NCBI GenBank assembly: GCA_948567375.1 | Contig: OX419762.1 | Coordinates: forward strand, 2,920,001-2,984,000 | Direction: 5' to 3' | Origin: Lunularia cruciata | Lineage: Eukaryota; Streptophyta; Marchantiopsida; Lunulariales; Lunulariaceae | Length of the DNA: 64,000 bases | Part shown: positions 21,307-33,524 of the stretch, one piece after another | Layout: each line of letters begins with the position of its first letter | Numbering within the stretch: position 1 is the stretch's first letter | The notes under the pieces: generated by a model | Seen by the model: only the letters and a program-made list of their open reading frames with translations | Database searches by the model: none | What the model was told of the DNA's origin: nothing | Program-made: the position numbers and the translations under genes

Positions 21307-24300
21307 TGTAATGCCTCACCTCTTTTCAAAGCACAATTTTTTCTTTATTTTGTAAAACTAAAATAGGAAGAGGGTAGAAATAGTCATTCAATAAACAAGA
21401 GGGAGATAAATTATCAATTACCTGCCCAAAGGAAAGAAAGATACCACAAAAGGATTAGTGGTTAGAAGATCTTGACTAAGGATACAAAGCTTAGCTTTGA
21501 GGAGAAAGATGGTCAACCAAGAGAACCTTTTGCAAGGAAACCCTTTGCCTTGGATGATTTTTGTCTTGGGAGGACCTTCAGCCAAAAGATTCATTTGGTG
21601 TAGAAGTCACTTGGCTTGAAGCATCACAAATATATATGGCATAAATAGATCAAGAACCATAATTAGTGACCATTCAATTGTACTAACCGCTCACATATGT
21701 GAGTAGTGCCCAAAAGGTGCAGTTACCAAAAGATTGCAACAGTTAGATCAACACAATAAACATCCCATTGGGGCTTGGAACCTTTTTACTTTTGCATAAC
21801 CCATCCAAGCAAGACCAACTATGCTTTCTTTACCCTTGACAAAAAGTTTTCCTCAAGTTTTCATTTCAAGAGAGAGTGTTTGAGAGAGGGAAATCATGAA
21901 GAATAAATGAGATAATGAATGATGAGAGTAGAGAAGGGAAAGGAAGCAGCTACCATAAATGCACCAAGAAATATGCATAGGGCTCAAGAGGTCATCATCA
22001 AATTCTCAAGATCTGTGTGGTAGACAAGAACTGATTTGCAGCAAGAAGCTCAAATTCTAGATGTGGAATTGAGAATTGAGTGATCATGCAATAATGCATG
22101 AAATTCAAGATAACCAAGCTCCAAAGCTAGTAAATGTGAGAAGAAACATCCTAGCCTGGATAGAAGAGCATTAGCAAAGTGTGTTGGGGCCTTGCAATTC
22201 ACTCCCAAGCGGCATAAGTCTAGATTATGTGTGGTCTTGACCTGATTTGACCTTCAAGGCCAAGTTCAAAACCACATTTAGAGATAAGAAGTCAAACGAT
22301 GGTTGGTCTATTCCCAAAATTAAGGATAATATAAGGAGGATCTTAATTGAGTTAATCATGAAGTTGTTCAAATCCAAACAAATAACCTACATAAACAACA
22401 GCCAAGCAATTTTCTTTCAGTACCTATACCAAGGAGACCTTGTAAATTGGGCAGAAATTTAAAAGGTGAGGACAAGAACACTCATGAGAACAATGCACCA
22501 AGAAGGAGGAGTAACTCTAATATCTTCCTTTGTCATTTATTTCTATCTATGGATAGGTTTTTTTAACCCCAAAAGAGAAGAAGTACCCAAACCACTTCTT
22601 CCTTGAGTGATATTTTGACAAGCCTCAAAAAAGAGTGCTCATGGTACAAAAGTATGCAAAGGTGGATGTGGAGTTTGCCCACACAAGAAAGTACATGGAG
22701 GTAAAGGAAGCCTACAACACCTTGAGCTTTGAGAAACAAAGGGAGGAAGAGATTGCCATGGAGCCCATACTCCAAAAATGACACACTACCCTTGCAAGGC
22801 CAAAGGCAAAGGTCACCAAGAGGACAAGGAAAATCCTTATAGAGGAAGAAGAAGAAGTCCAAGAAGAAGGAGGTATGGGTCCATAGCCAGATCCTACACC
22901 ATAGCCAATGTGCAATCCTTCACCAGGATCATCATTTTGTCAAACAAAAGACGCAATCAAAGATCACAAAGGTGGAGAAGTATAATTCACCCTAACCCAA
23001 ACCCCTTCTTGAACAACCAACTTATTAAAGAAAGAATGAACACCCCACTCTTAGATTCTATGATCAAGAAAACAGACCTTCTAGCCCAAAGAAAAGTATG
23101 ATAAAGGGTTTAGGTATGACAAAATTCCCTTTGTTCCAAACCATACGAGAAGTGGAGCTGATGGAGGAAGGAGTCCTGAAGAGATGCTCAGCATGCAACA
23201 TGTGGGTTCTTGTCAAGACAAGGCAGATCTTAAGGCCAAAGGTGAACTTTGCGGGGAAGACAACAAGCATGACAAAGAGTCATCAAAGACAAAGGTACTA
23301 GCCTTGAAAAAATTGTATCCAAGCAGCAAGACCCAATTGTCTTTGTGGTGATTGAGAGAAAAGAGAGTGGACCCTTGGACTTGTTTAAGATAGCAAGAAG
23401 AGAAAGCTCAAGCAAGAAGGAGATTAGAAAATTTGTGGTAATGCCACTTTCTCAACTAGTGGTGTACAAGGTTGGCCCGGGTCTTGAATTAATGGAGCAA
23501 CTTTTTCTATCTACATAGAGTCTAATAGGGAAATCACATACTATGTAACCCTCATCAGATATCTTCACCAAGTAGTGCAAGGAGTAAATGAAGAGAAGAT
23601 GAATGCAAGGAATGAATTGCAAGAAGTTCATGTCCATCATTTGGAGATGGGCAAACAAAGCAATGACTTGGTACAAGAGGTGACCAAACTCAAAGAAGTA
23701 ATTCAGGCCCTAGAGAAGGAGATTGTGAAAGCAAGGAAAATGAGGGAAAAGATGTCTAACTTAAAGGAGGAAGAAGCATATCAATGGCTTAAGGTGGAAG
23801 AATAGATAAAAGCCCAAGAGGAAGAAATTGATGTGCTTAATAGAGAAGTAGAGAAGGTATGTGTCTCCTTCATGGTAGCAGAAGTTCACCATCAAGAGGA
23901 GCTATGAGTAACTAACATCCAAGCATAGAAACTCATGTAGAACCTAAAGCAAAAGGAGGATGAATGCAAGAAGCATAAGGCAACCATTTGTGAAGAAGTT
24001 GTGGTTGAGTTGGAAGAACAACAAAACCAATTCAATTTGGAGAAGAAATATTTTTTGGCAAGGATGTAGATGGTGCAAGACCATTTGGAGGAGATCACAA
24101 AGAAGGTAGTAGAAGTATCCATATAGAAGTTGAAGGCTCAAGATTCCAAAATTAAAGCGCATGCCCTAATCACAAAGAGCTACTCATATGAGCAATTGCT
24201 GAAATTAGACAATAAACTACTTGAACACACTTTAAAAACATTTGAAGATGCCATGAAAACACTATTGGCAGAAATCATAAGATATCAAGAATGGATAGAT

Positions 24301-25561
24301 TTATTGATTAAGATCTATAGAGGCAAAATTAGTTCATATAGAAAATTTTAGGAAGAAGATGATTTCCAGCCCAAGGGAAATAGGCAGAAGTTTGTTAAGT
24401 ATAGAACACACCCTTTGCCTAAAATTCTCTTTGGCCTCAAATGATAACTTCATTTAGATATATATCTTTGCCCAAAAAGACTTTTCAATTTAGGACTAAT
24501 TTTCTAACCAATGATTGTAGGAAGGTACTTACTTGTAAAGTAAACAACAAGTAGTTATGATAGGTAGTGGTTGCACAATCAGTTTTTAATTGCACTTAAG
24601 ATAAGATTAATAGGTAGGATTAGTGATAAGTGGAGTAGGTGTAATTAGAAGATTTCTAACATGCTTAGCAATTGATCATCTTCATCTCAAGAGTACAAAA
24701 CTATATGTGGGTTGCAAAGCTTTTGTGGACATAGTTTTATAGAAGCTATGTCCACTTCTTTCATAATCAAAGTATTTAGCTTAAGGATTATCTTTAAGTC
24801 TTTGAGTTGGATTGTTTTGCTTACATCTTTGATTGCATACTTGGTCAAGTAGAGATGAGGAATCCTGCAGTAAGAGTTTGTGTTTGAGTACTTGCTTATG
24901 AAATTTCGCACTAAATTAAGGAAGTGACCCTTGACATTCAGCAAAAATGATTGCTTGGTACTTAGGCATGAATTTTGCACATCATCAAAGAAGTTACCCT
25001 TGATATTCTAAATGAGTGAGTCAATATGAGGAATGGTTTTGGGAATGATGGAGCATTGAGAGTACCATAGAATAGAAAAGCCAGGTAAAAAATTGATTTT
25101 GGACTTTGTTGGAATTGCATTTTCTAGGAAGAGATGCATGCAATCAATGACAACGTGAAGGTAAACAAACCCTTGTCCTGAAAACAAACCTTTGGCTTGA
25201 AAACTGACCTTTGGGTTACCTTTGAAATATCCATCCAAGAAGGGACTAGCCATAGGGTAAAAGAGGCTTTTAGGAAGACGAGGCATTTGGCGCAAAGTGT
25301 ACCACCATTGTCAAGGGCATGTTAGATTAGATCTTTTGTTGGAGTGGTCATTGATTCCTCTTTTCTATTGGACGTCACCATGGGTATCCCTACCCTCTTT
25401 TGGGAGTGGTTTCTGTCCAAGAGGTTAAATAGGCAAGAATAGGAAACTAATGATATTGTGACACTTGATCTTCATTTCTAGTCAATTCCATCCTATATCC
25501 TTGTAGGAACAACTTGTTCTTACCTTTTATACTATTCATATGTTGGCAATGGGTTATCACA
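21307..25561 (+). mobile_element. C1: 4.25-kb family C LTR-like unit
   Basis: Runs from tgtaatgcctcacc (21307) to gggttatcaca (25561) with a perfect 5-bp TSD agact at 21302-21306 and 25562-25566; the flanks rejoin as a G LTR. Like family B it has no LTR pair and no pol. It carries a coiled-coil coding remnant (22247-24351) followed by a possible TATA-like ctatatg near 24701, so a giant solo LTR is the simplest reading. C2 (minus, ending 50123) is a diverged relative. The stretch from 24640 to 25540 has only short unrecognised frames. Confidence 0.85.
22247..24351 (+). pseudogene. C1 coiled-coil protein remnant
   Basis: N-terminal part (22247-22460) reads RRILIELIMKLFKSKQITY, then SQAIFFQYLYQGDLVNWAE. 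It corresponds to the family B segment with FKSEQTTYV and AVFFHKMFVGES. A Lys/Glu-rich linker follows at about 22780-22890. From 23575 to 24351 the frame is strongly heptad-like (for example VTKLKEVIQALEKEIVKARK, QAEEEI-type repeats, DECKKHKATICEEVVVELEE), interrupted by a few in-frame stops. C2 repeats the ECKK and EVV.EL pattern. Function unknown. Confidence 0.65.
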
Positions 25562-25980
25562 AGACTAAGAAGAGAAATAGGAGAATAAAAGACCATGTTA
25601 GAATTTTCAAATATGGAAAATTCCAAATGCCTAGTATGAGCTTTGGCTTTGGTATTTATAGGGAAGCTAAGTTCAAGACTCCCAAGAAGCTTCCAAGGAA
25701 GGCTTCTTCTATAAGCAATCTTTCTAAGAGTGCAAGCTAAGCTTACCATCTACTTTGCATACAAGCTAAGCTACTTGTTTATTTAGTGTACACATTGCTC
25801 CATCTTTGGGAAGTTCACAGAAGCTTCTTGGATTCCTTCTATAACATTCTACCAAGAAGCTTCTTATATAATTTTAGAAAATTCTTAGAATTCCTAGATG
25901 TATTCAAGTTCTACCTTTATTTTACTATATTTAACTTGTTATACAAACTCATTAGCTTTTGCTAACTCAACATTATTACA

Positions 25981-26164
25981 TATTCCCCTACTATTATTTG
26001 GTGATATTCTTGTCACCATGGAGTCCTCAAACTCTTGTATGGCCATTTGAGCATTTTGGAGATGAGAAAGAGGTTCCCATATGGCATTATGAAAAATATA
26101 TCTTTTCTAAAGGATCATATATTCAATGTTTTGGTGGTGGCCATGTTGGATATCTCTCCATGCA
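25981..26164 (-). pseudogene. 3' end of G3 pol with polypurine tract
   Basis: The polypurine tract next to the G3 LTR is preceded (sense, minus) by a short frame reading MAIQEFEDSMVTRIS, plausible as the C-terminal tail of a Ty3/gypsy polyprotein. The sequence becomes unalignable further right and is cut by the truncated start of H1 at about 26165-26183. Confidence 0.5.
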
Positions 26165-26182
26165 ATAATATGATGGATAGTG

Positions 26183-26503
26183 CACATGTGGATGGATATT
26201 CCTTTATACTTTTTGACTTTACTTGACTTTTAGCCTAGTAACTTGAGTTACCATAGTAAATAGTAACTTTTGTGCATAACTATTTCACAAGTACATAGAC
26301 AAGGGGCAAGGAGGTACTCATCATCCTTTCACTTGCAACTATCTCTCTCTCATTGAGTTCTCTAGTGAGCAATGTCTTGAGTCTTGGAGTGTTAACCTTG
26401 GAGGAGTATGATGGAATTGGGGTTCTTTGCCTTCTTAGTCCAAGGTGTGCTACCATAATAGCCATCAGAGGTTCATTGTGAGTGAGAGATAAGCTAGTTC
26501 ACA
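26183..26503 (+). repeat. H1 5' LTR (5'-truncated) and adjoining PBS
   Basis: Corresponds to the 3' half of the H2 LTR, ending agttcaca at 26503. The next bases (26507-26520) read ttggttccgttgcc, a PBS of the ttggNNccgttgcc type common in plant Ty3/gypsy elements; I cannot assign the tRNA with certainty. Confidence 0.8.
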
Positions 26504-27339
26504 TTTTTGGTTCCGTTGCCAAGACCTCTCTAGAAGTTAAGATAATGTTTCACATAGAATTTTATATTAGACAAAAGGAGGCTATGAGAGCTCACTTGGA
26601 GAGAACTTTAGGAGAAGAGAGAGGGATGAACTTATATTAGAGAACCAAAACCCATTTGTATACCTTGTTGTTCATTATGATGTCTTTGAGGGGATTTTGT
26701 ATATCTTGTACACATGAGAGGATTTGGAGAGATTGTGTGAGGTGAATTGCAGATTTTGGGGATTATGGTGATTTTGGGCAAATTTTCAAGTTTGAGATTT
26801 GGCCTTGAAAGTCCTACACATGATATTTTAGGTTGTCTTTCATTTAGCACACTTGAAATTATTTTGAGCTAAGCACATTGAGCTAGAATTTTTGAAAGTT
26901 GATAGGGCAACTCTATGCTCTCTAGAAAATTGTACAAAAACTACCATTATTTCAATTTTTAGCAATTTTTCTAAAACTTTTCAAGAAAATTCATTGCATT
27001 GTATCCTACCTTTTGGCAGAGAAATTGGAGAGAAATTGTTCTTGCACACAGAGTTATGAGTTTTTAAGGCGAAGGGGTGGTTTTCATTTTAAATCTGAAA
27101 TATGTGTGCTGAATAGAAAGGTGCTTAGGCCAAATGGTACAATGAAAAGATCTAAAATTTTGTAGGGAGGGATGCCCTAGAGTTGTGATCAAGTGTGAAA
27201 ATGTTTAGAGGATTTTGAGAAATCATTTGAGATATTTGAGTGACATTGGGAAGAAGGGTCAATTTTGTAGAGTTGAGATCTCATGCATGAGGAGTGTGAG
27301 AGCAACAAAAATATATTTGAATGTTTAGACTCATCTTGT

Positions 27340-27830
27340 GAACAAGGAGGGTCACCAAGAGTGAAAATTGAGGCTTTGTAAGGTTCCCCAAGGGTTTGAG
27401 GTGATTCTAAGGGTGGATTTGAGGAATTTTTTAGAGAATTTTAGAATAGAATTTTAAGAGAGTGTTGAGAGGATCCAAAAACCTACACCACTTGGAGGAA
27501 AGAGTGAGTCTAAGTGCTTTCTGTGTGGAGAGAAGGGACATAAGGCAAGTTCATATCCATTGATCTTTGAGAACAAGAGATTGAGGGAAAGGAGAGGATT
27601 ACTTGACTTAGGTTTGCATGTTGGACCTTCTCACCAAGATTGGGAAGGAGAAGATCTAAGACCAAGGAGTTATGTGAGGTTTTTGGAGTGGAAGGACTTC
27701 CAAAAGGACATGAGTGTAGTGCAGTAAAAGCAGTTTTGTAGACTTTGGTGAAGGATCTTGGACAAAGTCTTAATATGACTACAAAAATACTACCACTTTC
27801 ATAAGCTAGTTCTCAAGATTAGTGATGGAA
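27340..27830 (+). pseudogene. H1 upstream zinc-knuckle ORF remnant
   Basis: Counterpart of the 157-aa ORF at 59482-59955. It keeps KPTPLGGK, CFLCGEKGHKASSYPL and LRERRGLLDLGLHVGP. The last Cys of the CCHC is replaced by Tyr (SYPL instead of SCPL), and several stops interrupt the frame. Presence in two diverged elements in the same position shows that the extra ORF is a family trait. Confidence 0.7.
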
Positions 27831-28051
27831 AAAATCTTTCAACTTATGGATAAACTATCCATGAGGGCTTGATTAATATGCACTCTAGGATTTGATATTG
27901 CTATAGAGCTCTTGGAGCAACTTGAAACTTAGACTTTGTGTTCCCTAGGATGGATTACTCTCAAATGGTGTTAGTCATGTACATACTCTATTAGTTATAG
28001 TGAGAGAAAAGAAAAGAAATTTAGAGAAAAGAAAGATAATGAGGGGTTAAG

Positions 28052-29040
28052 ATGGGGAAACTTCTGGTTTTCTTTGGCAAGGATGGAGAAGATGTGGAGG
28101 CCTTTGTGAGAGACTTCAAGAGAGCTTGCATAGGAAAAAATGAGAGGAGGAAGAATGAATAGGCCTCATTATTACCAGATTTCTTTGAGGATGTAGCACT
28201 TACATGGTATGAGTCAGAATACCAAAAGAGAGAGAAGAGAGATGGGCAAGAAGATTCTTGGGAGAGTTTAGATTTAGCACTCATTGAGAACTTTCTTCTA
28301 GATGAGAGTTATGAGAGATTGATGAGTGAGGTTATCTTGCTCAAGCAAGGAGATGGAGAGAAAGTGAGAGTCTATGTGGAAAGAGTGGAGAAGTTAGAGT
28401 CCAGATTTCACATAATGTTGAGGAAGGGTGGGGATGATGTAAAGACTACTATGATTGGCATAGGGGCCATGCTCACCAAGAATTTTGTGGGAGTGTTGAG
28501 ACCATAGATTAGAAGTAAGGTGAGATATGAGAAACCTTCTTCCAATGTTGAAGCTATCAAGATTGCAATTTGTATGGAGGAGAGTTTGGAAGGAGATGAG
28601 AGTGATTTGGTGGTGAAGGAGGTTGTGCATCCTCCTCAAGGCTACAAGTATGGTAGAATTTCTGATACTTTGGTGGCAAGGGTTGCACCACAATAGTAGT
28701 TTCTCTAGTTCTTGCACCTCCACCAAAAGATCCACTTCAAACCACACAAAACAACTTGCAGATCTCAAGATCAATGTGGTGCAACTATGGGAGAAGAGAA
28801 AGGTGGAGAGAAAGGGCCTAGGAGTTATAGAAATTATCCATATAGAGGATGCCAACTAGCCAACAATTTCAATGATAAAAATTGTTTCGGTTGTGGAGGA
28901 AGAAGCCATATCCCAAAATAATTGCCCAAATTTCACTTATCATGGAGGAAGGGGTTATGAGGGAGCCAATAGAGGGAAAGAGAGAGAGGTAGTGAAACCC
29001 AAGTGGCTCCTAATCCAAAAAAGATAAGGTAATTACATCT
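28052..29040 (+). pseudogene. H1 gag remnant
   Basis: Begins MGKLLVFFGKDGEDVEAFV-like at 28052 and matches the H2 gag (59245 to 58115) over its length, including LTWYESE (intact Trp here), ENFLLDESYERLMSEV, GAMLTKNFVG and the zinc knuckle CFGCGGRSHI near 28888. Short indels around 28700-28760 and a stop after the knuckle break the frame. Confidence 0.8.
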
Positions 29041-29044
29041 ATAG

Positions 29045-29835
29045 ATGTGTTTGAGAGCAAGTATGAGAAGGGACTATGAGAACTATGAGAAGTGCTCAAA
29101 CTCCAAGGGTTTTAATTTGGAGCTTTTGTCACAAGAGAAGAAGAGAGCTCAAAGAAGAGAATTCACTTTACAGAGGATGTTCACTCTTCTCAAGGATACT
29201 CCTAGCAAGGATACTCTTATGTCTACAAGGAGCACTTGCACCTCAAAACCATCAACAACAAAAACTCCAAGGAAGAAGTTGGAGATGGAGGATTTCTTGA
29301 TTTCAAAGCAACAATGGAACTACAATGTATTGGAGCATGTTGGTAGTCACAAGGCTAACATCATAGTGGGACAATTGATTGCTTTGAACCCTACCTTGAG
29401 AAAGGAGCTTAGAGGTGGTTTGAGTTCTACAAGCAGCAAGAGGAATACAAAGGAAAAAGCTCTAGTATCAATGGGGGTGGTGGATGCCAAGCCAGCACCA
29501 TGAGAGGTTTGTGAATATGCATCCAAGATTGATGTGAGAGTGAATGGTCACAACATCAAGGATGCATTGGTTGATGGAGGATCAACAGTAAAATGCCATG
29601 TAAGAAAGGTTGATGATGAAGTTGGGTATGATACCTTCTAGAGCTTCAACATTTGTGGTGAGCATGGCAAACAAGCAACAAGTTTGACCAATAAGGATGA
29701 TGGATAAGGTGGTAGCTTCAATTATGGGAGTTCAAAATCTCATGACATTTGAAGTCTTGAAGGATTCAAGCTATGACTTACTTCTTGGGAGGCCATGGTT
29801 GAGAGCAACACACACAATTGATTGATGGCACAAAG
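29045..29835 (+). pseudogene. H1 protease region remnant
   Basis: Follows gag with MSTRSTCTSKPSTTKTPRKK and MEDFLISKQQWNYNVLE, as in H2. The aspartic protease active site reads ALVDGGSTV at about 29565-29590 (H2 has VDGGLAV), and the flap-side motif DSSYDLLLGRPW-like is at about 29768-29800. Stops and a frameshift occur just after the active site. Confidence 0.75.
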
Positions 29836-29879
29836 GGTACTTAAGGATTAGGCCATCAAACCATAGAGTCATAGTTCCT

Positions 29880-31252
29880 ATGACAAACACCACCAACACT
29901 TCACATTTAGATACACCATCTTTTGAGTATTGGGAATCAAATTTAGAAGAAAGAGGTTCAAGTGTGGACACAAGCATGGAAGAGGAGATTTCCACAAAAG
30001 AGGATGAATCTAAATCTAATTTAGATATGTATCCCTTGTGTGCTATATATTTTTCACCTAAGCCAAAGGTTTTGAAGGACCTAGATAAATCACCATTGAC
30101 ACTTGAGGAGATAGAGAGGAGGTTATCTACCCTCAAGTATGGTCCAAATGTGACCAAGGAGGAGAAGGTAAGATTTGAGGAGATTTTTTGCAAGTTCATC
30201 TATGTGTTTGCTTTCACTTATAAGGATCTAAAAGAAGTCACCATGGAGGAGCACAAGATAGAGGTGGAGTCACATGCAAGACCAATCTGCCAAAAGCAAC
30301 ATTGCATTACCTCCCCTCCTCCCAATAGCTTTGGTTGTGAAGGAGGAGATTGATAAGATCAAGGAGGTTAGATTTATCTTCGAGGTGGAGAATTCAGAAT
30401 GGGTGTCTCTAATTATCATTGTGAAGAAAAAGGATGGCAAGCTTTGGGCATATGTGAATTAGAAGAAGCTCAATGTTGTTACCAAGAAGGACTACTACCC
30501 TTTACCACTCATTGATGAGATCTTGGAGGAGGCTTTAGGTCATGAGAGGTATAGTTTTGGAGATGGTTATAGTGGATATAGCCAAATCAAGATTGCACCA
30601 AAGCATCAACAACTCACTACATTCACCACACCTTGGGGAACTTATGCTTTCAAGGTCATGCCTTTTGGGCTTTGCAATGCTCCAGCTAAATTCTAATAGT
30701 TCATGAACAAGGTGTTTAAACCTTTCATTGGGAAATTTGTGAGAGATTTCATTGATGACTTTTGTGTCTATGGGAACAAGGAGGAGCACTTTGAGCACCT
30801 AATCAAGGTCTTGCAACACTTGGATGAGGCAAATGCATCACTCAACCCAAAGAAATGCACTTTTAGATGTGAAGAAGTTCTACTTTTAGGGCACATCATA
30901 TCCAAGGATGGTATAGCAATTGATTTTAAGAAGGTGAGGAAAATCTCATACCTTTCATTCCCTTCAAGCTTAACAAAGTTACGCCAATACTTGGGGATGG
31001 TTGGGTACTATAGGAGGTTAATCTCTCATTTTCCAACAAGGCTTATGCATTGGCCATCTATATGAAGAAGGTTGTAGATTATATGGTGATTTTGGAAGAC
31101 AAGGAAGCTCTCAAAGCTTTTGAGGAGCTCAAGCAATCCCTTGTTGTGGCTCCAATTCTTGCTAAACCTGATTGGAGTAAGCCTTTCAATCTCTACATTG
31201 ATGCTTCTAATGTAGCTATAGGATGCACTCTTAGTCAATTAGACCAAGATGG
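29880..31252 (+). pseudogene. H1 reverse transcriptase and partial RNase H
   Basis: 29880-30353 gives the N-terminal linker of RT (LTLEEIERRLSTLKYGPN). 30340-31060 holds the RT blocks: VVKEEIDKIKEVRFIFEVEN, MPFGLCNAPA, and FIDDFCVYG as the catalytic Y/F-x-DD block. RNase H starts with LYIDASNVAIGCTLSQLDQD, where A2 interrupts. Several TAG/TAA codons replace conserved Trp, Asn or Gln codons. Confidence 0.85.
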
Positions 31253-31989
31253 TGTAATACTCTAAGGATACACCATGAGAAACACACAATTTCACACTCA
31301 AACCTATGATGCCCCAAAGGAACACCTTCTCTTTATTATATAAATAAAGAGGATCTCCTCCAAGGAAGCTCCACCATAGGATAAGGCACATAGATAGGTG
31401 ACATGTTAGAAAGCTCCACCCTTGGATTACTTACTTGGATGGGTGACATGTCGGTTTTGGTCCTTTCTGGTTGGTCAAACAAGCTTTGACTAGAGAGAAT
31501 CTTCTAGGGAATTTTCCTATAGGAATCTCAGAATCATGTGGGTGAGGTATCATTGGAAAGCTCTCAATGAGATAAAAAAGGGGAGGGAAGGCCAGCTTTT
31601 CATCCAATGGGAAGGGGGAAAATCCTGCACATTTTTGAGACTTAATTCACTTGTTTAGGCCTCTGAAATTGCCTTCAAAGATTTGAGACATATTTTGGTT
31701 CCTACTATATTAGTAGAAGTCCCCTTTTGGTGATAGTATTTTTTGATCTATTTAGTCCATCATGTGTAACATCCTTCCAAATATTATCAAACCAATTCTC
31801 ACCTTTAAATCATATGTCTAGCTATTGGTTCTAAGGTTTTCAAGTCTGTTTCAATTTTTGCCTTATTAATATAAGTAATCTTTTGGCAATACTTCTATCT
31901 GATCTAATTTGATCATCATGTATAACATCACTCCAGATGTTACCAAACCAAATTTCACATCTAGATCATATGGCTAGCTCTTGGTATTA
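31253..31989 (-). repeat. A2 3' LTR with internal duplication
   Basis: 737 bp, about 150 bp longer than the A1 LTRs. The extra length comes from a tandem duplication of the 5' part (sense), with copies at about 31665-31833 and 31834-31989, each ending with the tctagctattggt / gctagctcttggt motif. TATA-like box near 31335-31345. Confidence 0.8.
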
Positions 31990-32121
31990 CAAACCTCTCT
32001 CCTTTTAAGATGCAATGTCCTCATTGTGCAGTTGTTGCTCAAATGCTTGCACCAACATTGGTGCATGTGTCAAATTGGCAGCGGGCTCCCAATTTGCTTC
32101 ATAGAGGGGGTAACCTTTCCA

Positions 32122-33500
32122 CTATACCAGATAGTCCACCCGCGGATAGTGTGTACCACAGATGAATTTTTGGAGAATACGCTCCACTTCATATTCCTTT
32201 GTGCCATCAATGAGTGTCAGACAAGGTTGAATGTCTTGTGTGGAATGACACTGGCCCAAGCAGGGAGCATATCTGCATAGAAGGGAAGCATGGAACATTG
32301 GATGAATCTTCATGTGTGGTGGTAGCTTGAGGTGATAGGCCACAACGCCGGCTCGATGAAGAATAGAAAAAGGTCCAATAAAATGAGGTCTGAGCTTACG
32401 AGATCCAACTAATGTGAGGTTGGTTGTCAATAGCCACACCTGATCCCTAATGTTGAACTCCATGTGCCTACGGTGTGCATCAACATACTACTTCTATTGA
32501 TTTTGTGCAATTTGTAATCTGTGCTTGGCGCTCTCCATACCTTATTGGATTTTAGAAACAAATGTGTTGATTGCATTGACCTTGGTATCCACCGAACTGA
32601 TCTTCATCAAGCTAGAAGGTGTGAAGGGATGGTCATCATACATGAGGGAGAATGAAGTGACATGGGTAGATGTTTTCACTGAATTGTTGTAAGCAAATTC
32701 CACCAATGAGAGTAGGGTGTCCCGCCTCTCTTGCTCCTCTAAGGTGAAGTTGCATAACATGTCTTCAATAGTGCAATTAGCCCACTCTATTTGTCCATCT
32801 ATTTGTGGGTGGTAAGTTGTGGACATGGCCAACTTGGTTTTGAAGAAACCAAAGAGTGTTCACCAAAAATTTTTGGTGAATTGAGTGCCTCTATTGGTGA
32901 TGAGTACCCAAGACAAGCCATGGTGAGAGAAGTTGCATCTAAGTATAATTGAATTAGTTGTGGAGCGGTCACATCCTTGGTGGTAAGGCATACATGAATC
33001 ATTTTGTTGAGCTGGTTCACAAAGACCATGATGGAGTCAAACCCTGAGGTGGTCTTGGGTAATTCACAAATGAGATCCATACTCACCTGTTCCCAACATT
33101 GTGTAGGAGTGGGGAGAGGTTGAGGGAGCCCTACAAGAGCTTGATTAGAAGCTTTGTTTTGTTGATAGAGTAGGTAGTTGCACACATAGTCCATCATGTT
33201 GTTGCTCATCTTGGGCCAATAGTAATGGCTCCGGACTGCATCCAAGGTCTTGTCCACTTTGACATGACCTGGGACATTTAGGATCCATAATCTGCCATCA
33301 CAAAAGGTGAGTCCTTGGGTGTTGGTGATGCCTTTGGATGATTGCACTCCTACAATATGTGGATTAGTTTTTGTAGCAGCCAGAATCTTTGGCCAGAATT
33401 TAAGGTTAATCTTAACCTCTACCACCAAGTTGTTTGCCATTGGCATGCGGGTGAATGCATCTGCAATTTGCTTCTTACTTTCCATGTAGGTGATTGTCAT
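32122..33500 (-). pseudogene. A2 integrase with chromodomain
   Basis: 32799-33500 (minus) gives the N-terminal region (VRSHYYWPKM, then CNYLLYQQNKA, where the second zinc-binding Cys pair is partly lost) and the first catalytic Asp block (SMDLICELPKTTSGFDSIMV). 32542-32832 gives STTYHPQIDGQIEWANCTIE with the catalytic Glu region. 32122-32463 gives the C-terminal domain (GPFSILHRAGVVAYHLKLPP) and a chromodomain start (KEYEVERIL). Frameshifts separate the three blocks. Confidence 0.88.
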
Positions 33501-33524
33501 GTTGAAGTGTTGTTGCCACTCTTG

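Larger units (their letters stand above)
21296..25980 (-). repeat. G3: family G LTR split by C1
   Basis: Plus-strand tgtaaaagact (21296-21306) is the outer end of a G LTR; it continues at 25562 (agactaagaagagaaatag) and ends cattattaca at 25980. Removing C1 restores a ~425-bp LTR like G1 and G2. A purine tract (minus strand AGTAGGGGAATA, 25981-25992) lies beside its inner end. That makes it the 3' LTR of a minus-strand element whose interior lies to the right. Confidence 0.8.
26165..31252 (+). mobile_element. H1: truncated Ty3/gypsy element, plus strand
   Basis: Same family as H2 in opposite orientation. The 5' LTR lacks its beginning: matching to the H LTR starts only at about 26183 and ends at 26503. 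PBS, upstream zinc-knuckle ORF, gag, protease and RT/RNase H remnants follow in order. The element is cut within RNase H at 31252 by the A2 LTR (H2 reads on through the same site). Stops and frameshifts are more frequent than in H2, so H1 looks older. Confidence 0.85.
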
